Positions 59,839 through 64,000 of a stretch of DNA of 64,000 nucleotides are shown here, in pieces; the stretch's first letter is position 1; each line of letters begins with the position of its first letter. A program made the translations under genes and the position numbers. Source of the DNA: Actinomyces gerencseriae DSM 6844 (GTDB taxonomy: Bacteria > Actinomycetota > Actinomycetes > Actinomycetales > Actinomycetaceae); the NCBI RefSeq assembly GCF_000429265.1, contig NZ_AUBN01000011.1, positions 62,001 to 126,000 on the forward strand, written 5' to 3'. The notes beneath the pieces were generated by a model. That model was not told where the DNA came from. It searched no databases and worked only from the letters and a program-made list of their open reading frames with translations.

Positions 59839-59844
59839 TATCGT
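59839..59844 (+). promoter_or_regulatory. -10 box of a leaderless lipB promoter
   Basis: TATCGT, 6 nt, then the GTG at 59851; no ribosome-binding site is present. Confidence 0.5.
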
Positions 59845-59850
59845 GACGGT

Positions 59851-60558
59851 GTGAACCGCCTGGACCTCGACCTCGGCTCCCGCCTGGTCCCCTTCCGCGA
59901 GGGGTGGGAGCTCCAGCGGCGGATCCACGCGGATGTCGCCGATGGGCGCCGCACCTCGACGCTCATCCTCCTCGAGCACGAGGCCGTCTACACGGTGGGC
60001 CGCAGAGCGCACTCCTGGGAACGGCCCGACGGCGCCTTCGTCGAACCGGGCCACGTACCGGTCGTCGACGTCGACCGGGGCGGGAAGACCACATGGCACG
60101 GCCCCGGCCAGCTCACGGTCTACCCGATCGTTCGCCTGGCCTCACCCGTTGATGTGATCGAGTACGTGCGCGCGCTGGAGGCGGCCGTCATCGACGTGTG
60201 CGCCCGGCGAGGTCTTGCGACCCATCGGATCGAGGGGCGCTCCGGCGTGTGGGTCGCAGCGGACCCGGAGTCGTCCTCGTCGGTCCGAGGAATGGAGCGC
60301 AAGGTGTGCGCGCTGGGGGTTCGGGTGGCGCGCGGCGCGACGATGCACGGCATCGGCCTCAACGTGGATCCCGATCTGACCTCCTTCGACCTGGACCGGA
60401 TCGTGCCGTGCGGCATCGACGACGCCGGTGTCACATCCCTGGCGGCCGAGACCGGGGCGCACCTGCGCGCGGTTGACCTGGCCGACGACGTCTCCGCCGC
60501 TCTCACAGAGCGGCTCGCACCGATGGTGGCGCATCACACGCCGATCCGCACCGCATAA
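59851..60558 (+). CDS. lipB: Lipoyl(octanoyl) transferase
   Basis: 235 residues. Transfers octanoate from acyl carrier protein to lipoyl domains. Family motifs are visible: RGGKTTWHGPGQLTVYP, ERKVCALGVRVARGATMHG (catalytic Lys) and PCGIDDAGVTSL (catalytic Cys). The GTG start is supported by the leaderless -10 spacing; a longer frame to 59722 is unlikely. It is followed by lipA, separated by 74 bp that hold a DosR-like palindrome and a separate promoter. Confidence 0.94.
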   Translation: MNRLDLDLGSRLVPFREGWELQRRIHADVADGRRTSTLILLEHEAVYTVGRRAHSWERPDGAFVEPGHVPVVDVDRGGKTTWHGPGQLTVYPIVRLASPVDVIEYVRALEAAVIDVCARRGLATHRIEGRSGVWVAADPESSSSVRGMERKVCALGVRVARGATMHGIGLNVDPDLTSFDLDRIVPCGIDDAGVTSLAAETGAHLRAVDLADDVSAALTERLAPMVAHHTPIRTA

Positions 60559-60560
60559 AT

Positions 60561-60574
60561 GGGTCTTCAGTCCC
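60561..60574 (+). promoter_or_regulatory. DosR-type palindrome upstream of lipA
   Basis: GGGTCT-TC-AGTCCC, one mismatch from the perfect inverted repeat before pfl. A good -10 (TAGACT, 60594-60599) lies 19 bp downstream, so the box covers the -35 position of the lipA promoter. Confidence 0.45.
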
Positions 60575-60632
60575 AGACGGACGCGTCCTGGCATAGACTG
60601 GCGGCGCTGTCGTCATAGGTCGAGGAGGGTTC

Positions 60633-61658
60633 GTGACCGGCACCATCGCTCCTGAGGGCCGTCGTCTTCTGCGTATCGAGGCGCGGAACGCCGAGACGCC
60701 GATCGAACGCAGGCCCGAGTGGCTCAAGACCCGTGCCGTGGTGTCGCAGACCTACCGGGAGGTACGCGGCCTGGTGCGTCGGAAGAAGCTCCACACCGTG
60801 TGTGCGGAGGCCAACTGCCCCAATATCTACGAGTGCTGGAACGAGCGCGAGGCGTCCTTCCTCATCGGTGGCGAGCTGTGCACGCGCCGTTGCGACTTCT
60901 GCGACATCGCCACCGGCCGCCCCACCGAGTACGACGAGGACGAGCCCGCACGGGTGGCCGCCTCGGTGGCGCGGATGGAGCTGCGATACGCCACGGTCAC
61001 CGGAGTCTCCCGCGACGATCTCCCCGACGGCGGCGCCTGGCTGTACGCCGAGACCGCCCGGCAGATCCACGCCGCGCTGCCCGGCTGCGGCGTCGAGCTC
61101 CTGGTGCCCGACTTCAAGGGCCGCGCGGAGCCCCTGGAGGAGGTCTTCTCGGCCGCGCCCGAGGTCTTCGCCCACAACCTGGAGACCGTGCCGCGCATCT
61201 TCCGGCGCATACGCCCCGCCTTCTCCTACGACGGCAGTCTGGAGGTGCTGCGCCGGGCCTCCGAGGCCGGACTGCTGACCAAGTCGAACCTCATCCTGGG
61301 AATGGGCGAGACCCGCGCCGAGATCGAGGACGCCGTCGCCGGCCTCGTCGACGCCGGGGTCGACATCCTCACCATCACCCAGTACATGCGCCCCTCGAAG
61401 CTGCATCACCCCATCGACCGGTGGGTCAAGCCCCAGGAGTTCGTGGCGCTGGCGGCCATGGCCGAGGAGATGGGCATCGCCGCCGTCATGAGCGGCCCGA
61501 TGGTGCGCTCCTCCTACCGCTCGGGCCTGCTCTGGGGCAGGGCCATGCGCGCCAGGGGCCGCCCCGTACCGGAGGAGATGGCCGATCTCGCGACACCGGT
61601 CACCGCCCGGCAGGAGGCCAGCGCAGTGGTCGCGCGGCTGGGAGGAGGCGCCTCCTGA
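60633..61658 (+). CDS. lipA: Lipoyl synthase
   Basis: 341 residues. Radical SAM enzyme that inserts two sulfurs into octanoyl-lipoyl domains. Auxiliary cluster cysteines C57, C62, C68 ([12 protein letters not shown]), radical SAM cluster CTRRCDFC (C83, C87, C90), and the C-terminal RSSYRSG. GTG start with GAGGAGG 4-5 nt upstream. With lipB it completes endogenous lipoylation of the E2 encoded at 53477-54934. Confidence 0.97.
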   Translation: MTGTIAPEGRRLLRIEARNAETPIERRPEWLKTRAVVSQTYREVRGLVRRKKLHTVCAEANCPNIYECWNEREASFLIGGELCTRRCDFCDIATGRPTEYDEDEPARVAASVARMELRYATVTGVSRDDLPDGGAWLYAETARQIHAALPGCGVELLVPDFKGRAEPLEEVFSAAPEVFAHNLETVPRIFRRIRPAFSYDGSLEVLRRASEAGLLTKSNLILGMGETRAEIEDAVAGLVDAGVDILTITQYMRPSKLHHPIDRWVKPQEFVALAAMAEEMGIAAVMSGPMVRSSYRSGLLWGRAMRARGRPVPEEMADLATPVTARQEASAVVARLGGGAS

Positions 61659-61744
61659 TCCGCCCGTCGCCGGATTCGCGCCGCGAGGGGCGTCGGACGG
61701 CCGATCGACTGCGACCGCGCGGGGGGTGGACCGGCGCCGTCGAC

Positions 61745-61750
61745 TATGGT
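61745..61750 (+). promoter_or_regulatory. -10 box of a leaderless DUF4191 promoter
   Basis: TATGGT, 6 nt, then the GTG at 61757; same geometry as at lipB and the DUF3000 gene. Confidence 0.5.
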
Positions 61751-61756
61751 GGGCGC

Positions 61757-62494
61757 GTGAGCACCGCCCCCAGCCCCGAGTCGGGGAAGAAGCGCGGCTT
61801 CGGCCGGCGCATCCAGAGCCTCGTCCAGAGAATCAAGGACTCCTACACGATCTCGCGCAGGACCTACCCGTGGATCGGGTGGGCGATGCTGGGAACGGCG
61901 GTTGCGATCGTCGGCCTGGCCGTGGGCCTCTCCCTGGCGCTGCGACAGGCCATCTGGTACTGGACCCTCATGGCGGTGCTGCTGGCCGTCGCCGCGGACA
62001 CCGCCCTCCTGACGTGGACCGCGCAGCGCGCCGTGTACGCCCAGCTCGAGGGCATGCCGGGAGCCGCCAAGTTCGTGCTCGACCAGATGCTCGGCCGTGG
62101 CTGGTACCTCGAATCCGACCCCGTGCACGTCAACCCCAAGACCCAGGACGTCATCTGGCGCCTGGTGGGACGCCCCGGGGTGGTGCTGGTCGCCGAGGGT
62201 CCCTCCGGTCGCCTCCAGCGTCCGATCGCCGACGAGCAGAAGGTCCTGCGACGCATCCTGTCCACCGTGCCGGTGCACGTCGTCAACGTCGGCGTCGAGG
62301 ACGGGCAGACCCGCCTGGGTGAGTTGTGGCGCACCATCCGCAAGCTGCCGACCAAGCCCACCAGGCTCACGGACGCCGAGATCAGCCAGGTCTCCAAGCG
62401 CCTGTCCTCCCTGTCGTCCAAGGGTCTGCCGATCCCCAAGGGGATCGACCCCTCCAAGGTCCGTCCGGACCGGCGGGCCATGCGGGGCCGCTGA
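61757..62494 (+). CDS. DUF4191 membrane protein
   Basis: 245 residues. Two membrane helices ([38 protein letters not shown]) near residues 38-85 followed by a cytosolic domain with [18 protein letters not shown] and a basic C-terminus. DUF4191 proteins are conserved between lipA and glnA in many actinobacteria; function unknown. GTG start set by the leaderless -10. Confidence 0.85.
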   Translation: MSTAPSPESGKKRGFGRRIQSLVQRIKDSYTISRRTYPWIGWAMLGTAVAIVGLAVGLSLALRQAIWYWTLMAVLLAVAADTALLTWTAQRAVYAQLEGMPGAAKFVLDQMLGRGWYLESDPVHVNPKTQDVIWRLVGRPGVVLVAEGPSGRLQRPIADEQKVLRRILSTVPVHVVNVGVEDGQTRLGELWRTIRKLPTKPTRLTDAEISQVSKRLSSLSSKGLPIPKGIDPSKVRPDRRAMRGR

Positions 62495-62538
62495 GTCCGG
62501 CGGAGCGGACCCCCGAGGCGTCCGGACGACCGGGGAAC

Positions 62539-62554
62539 GAAACAACCGGGACAC
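62539..62554 (+). promoter_or_regulatory. Candidate GlnR-type box upstream of glnA
   Basis: GAAAC-N6-GACAC fits the GnnAC-N6-GnnAC half-site pair described for actinobacterial GlnR nitrogen regulators. It lies 119 bp before the glnA ATG; a possible -10 (TACCCT, 62587-62592) follows. Short degenerate motif, so weak. Confidence 0.3.
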
Positions 62555-62672
62555 ACACGCGGCACGTCCGCGTCACGGTGCGCCCATACCCTGCACGAAG
62601 CCGCACATCGCGTCGTCGAGGCACCCGAGCCGGGCCGGCGCTGGAGGCGGGCACCCAGATGAAGGAACACAC

Positions 62673-64000
62673 ATGTTCAAGGACGCGTCCGAGACCCTGG
62701 CCTACATTGAGAAGGAGGAGGTCGCACTCGTCGACGTCCGCTTCTGCGACCTGCCGGGCGCCATGCAGCACTTCACGATACCGGTGGACGCCTTCAAGGA
62801 GGACGCCCTGGCCGACGGGCTGATGTTCGACGGATCCTCGATCCGCGGCTTCACCGCGATCCACGAGTCCGACATGAAGCTCGTGCCCGACGTGACCACC
62901 GCGTACCTCGACCCCTTCCGCAAGGAGCGGACGCTCATCATCAACTTCTCGATCGTGGACCCGTTCACGGACGAGCGCTTCTCCCGCGATCCCCGATCGA
63001 TCGCGGCCAAGGCCGAGGACCACCTGCGCTCCACCGGTATCGCGGACACCTGCTACGTCGGCGCCGAGGCCGAGTTCTATCTGCTCGACTCCGTGGAGTA
63101 CGAGACCACGCCCGCCTCCACCCGTTACGCCATCGACTCCAACGAGGCCGCCTGGAACACGGGTCGCAGCGAGGAGGGCGGCAACAAGGGGTACAAGACG
63201 CCCTTCAAGGGCGGGTACTTCCCGGTCCCCCCCTCGGACCAGATGACCGACATCCGTGACGCCATGGTGCGCACCTGCCTGGAAGCGGGCCTCGAGATCG
63301 AGCGCGCCCACCACGAGGTCGGCACCGGGGGGCAGCAGGAGATCAACTATCGCTTCGCCTCGTTGCTCGCCGCCGGCGACGACATGATGAAGTTCAAGTA
63401 CATCGTCAAGAACGAGGCCTGGAGGGCGGGCAAGACGGCCACCTTCATGCCCAAGCCGATCTTCGGCGACAACGGATCGGGCATGCACTGCCACCACTCT
63501 CTGTGGAAGGACGGCAAGCCGCTGTTCTTCGACGAGCGCGGCTACGGCCAGCTCTCCGACTACGCCCGGTGGTACATCGGCGGCATCCTGGAGCACGCGC
63601 CCAGCCTGCTCGCCTTCACCAACCCGTCGGTCAACTCCTTCCGCCGCCTGGTGCCGGGCTTCGAGGCCCCCGTCAATCTCGTCTACTCGGCCCGTAACCG
63701 CTCGGCCTGCATCCGCATCCCGGTGACGGGCACCTCCCCCAAGGCCAAGCGCATCGAGTACCGCGTCCCCGATCCCTCCTCCAATCCGTACCTGTGCTTC
63801 TCGGCCGTTCTCATGGCTGGGATCGACGGCATCCGCAACCGAATCGAACCGCGCGAGCCCATCGACAAGGACCTCTACGAGCTGGCCCCCGAGGAGTACG
63901 ACGACATCGCCAAGCTGCCGTACTCCCTGGATCAGGCGCTCGACGCCCTGGAGGCCGATCACGACTACCTCACTGAGGGAGACGTCTTCACCCCCGACCT
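62673..64000 (+). CDS. glnA: Type I glutamine synthetase, 3' truncated by window edge
   Basis: 442 residues visible, about 30 short of full length. Makes glutamine from glutamate, ammonia and ATP. N-terminal beta-grasp ([16 protein letters not shown]), [10 protein letters not shown], the ATP/metal motif [19 protein letters not shown]-like block ([17 protein letters not shown]), [10 protein letters not shown] and the adenylylation region with Tyr in [15 protein letters not shown] lies 6 nt before the ATG. The frame stays open to the window end. Confidence 0.96.
   Translation, partial: MFKDASETLAYIEKEEVALVDVRFCDLPGAMQHFTIPVDAFKEDALADGLMFDGSSIRGFTAIHESDMKLVPDVTTAYLDPFRKERTLIINFSIVDPFTDERFSRDPRSIAAKAEDHLRSTGIADTCYVGAEAEFYLLDSVEYETTPASTRYAIDSNEAAWNTGRSEEGGNKGYKTPFKGGYFPVPPSDQMTDIRDAMVRTCLEAGLEIERAHHEVGTGGQQEINYRFASLLAAGDDMMKFKYIVKNEAWRAGKTATFMPKPIFGDNGSGMHCHHSLWKDGKPLFFDERGYGQLSDYARWYIGGILEHAPSLLAFTNPSVNSFRRLVPGFEAPVNLVYSARNRSACIRIPVTGTSPKAKRIEYRVPDPSSNPYLCFSAVLMAGIDGIRNRIEPREPIDKDLYELAPEEYDDIAKLPYSLDQALDALEADHDYLTEGDVFTPD

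Noticed and set aside
60719-61756. Upstream extension of the DUF4191 frame through lipA
   Set aside because: It is a GC-driven shadow of lipA; the GTG at 61757 with its -10 box gives the real start.

Overview
The window is a GC-rich, gene-dense chromosomal segment from an actinobacterium, most likely of the Actinomyces/Schaalia group. The evidence is the codon bias, many GTG starts and 4-base stop/start overlaps, -10 boxes 6 nt upstream of start codons (leaderless transcripts), phosphatidylinositol-mannoside genes, and a pyruvate formate-lyase set typical of a facultative anaerobe. Gene order in three blocks follows that known from Mycobacterium tuberculosis (thrS-HIT-pgsA-patA-pimA ... ruvCAB-yajC-secDF-apt-rel-MBL-hisS; DUF3000-RNase D-dxs; leucyl aminopeptidase-E2 and lipB-lipA-DUF4191-glnA). 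No phage, insertion sequence, rRNA operon or CRISPR array was seen.

Layout. 1-5.3 kb: 3' part of a DEAD-box RNA helicase, hisS, a metallo-beta-lactamase-fold hydrolase and a decayed ABC-F ATPase. 5.5-8.2 kb: a DUF349 protein and a solitary AbiEi-like protein. 8.1-29.2 kb, almost all leftward: rel, apt, secF, secD, yajC, ruvB, ruvA, ruvC, yebC, Nudix, PrsW-like, LemA-like, pimA, patA, pgsA, HIT, thrS, then a FemAB-type transferase and an ATP-grasp ligase that look like peptidoglycan cross-bridge genes. 29.4-29.5 kb: tRNA-Val(GAC) and tRNA-Gly(GCC). 29.7-36.4 kb: glgX(treX)-treY-treZ, trehalose from glycogen. 36.5-39.7 kb: a second FemAB-type gene, DUF3000 and RNase D. 39.7-43.6 kb: pflB, a separate glycyl-radical small subunit and pflA, behind a 575-bp regulatory region. 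43.6-51.8 kb: dxs, S9 peptidase, ClC transporter, membrane protein, leucyl aminopeptidase. 52-55 kb: lpdA and the E2 acyltransferase. 55-58 kb: a TetR regulator divergent from an unusual CrtI-like/ferredoxin-reductase fusion. 58-64 kb: a degenerate membrane kinase, lipB, lipA, DUF4191 and the 5' part of glnA.

Main points of interest. (1) Pyruvate formate-lyase is split: the large subunit stops before the glycyl-radical loop, and the loop is carried by an 81-residue protein encoded 64 bp downstream. (2) A palindrome of the form GGGACT-NN-AGTCCC, the core of the mycobacterial DosR box, lies upstream of pfl, and one-mismatch versions lie upstream of lpdA-E2 and lipA. This suggests one regulator may link the PFL and lipoate-dependent routes of pyruvate use. 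(3) A saturase/desaturase-like flavoprotein is fused to its own FNR-type reductase under a clear TetR operator. (4) Two FemAB paralogues and a D-amino-acid-ligase-like ATP-grasp protein may build the cell-wall cross-bridge. (5) The ABC-F gene is a pseudogene. All functional calls come from reading motifs; no database search was run.
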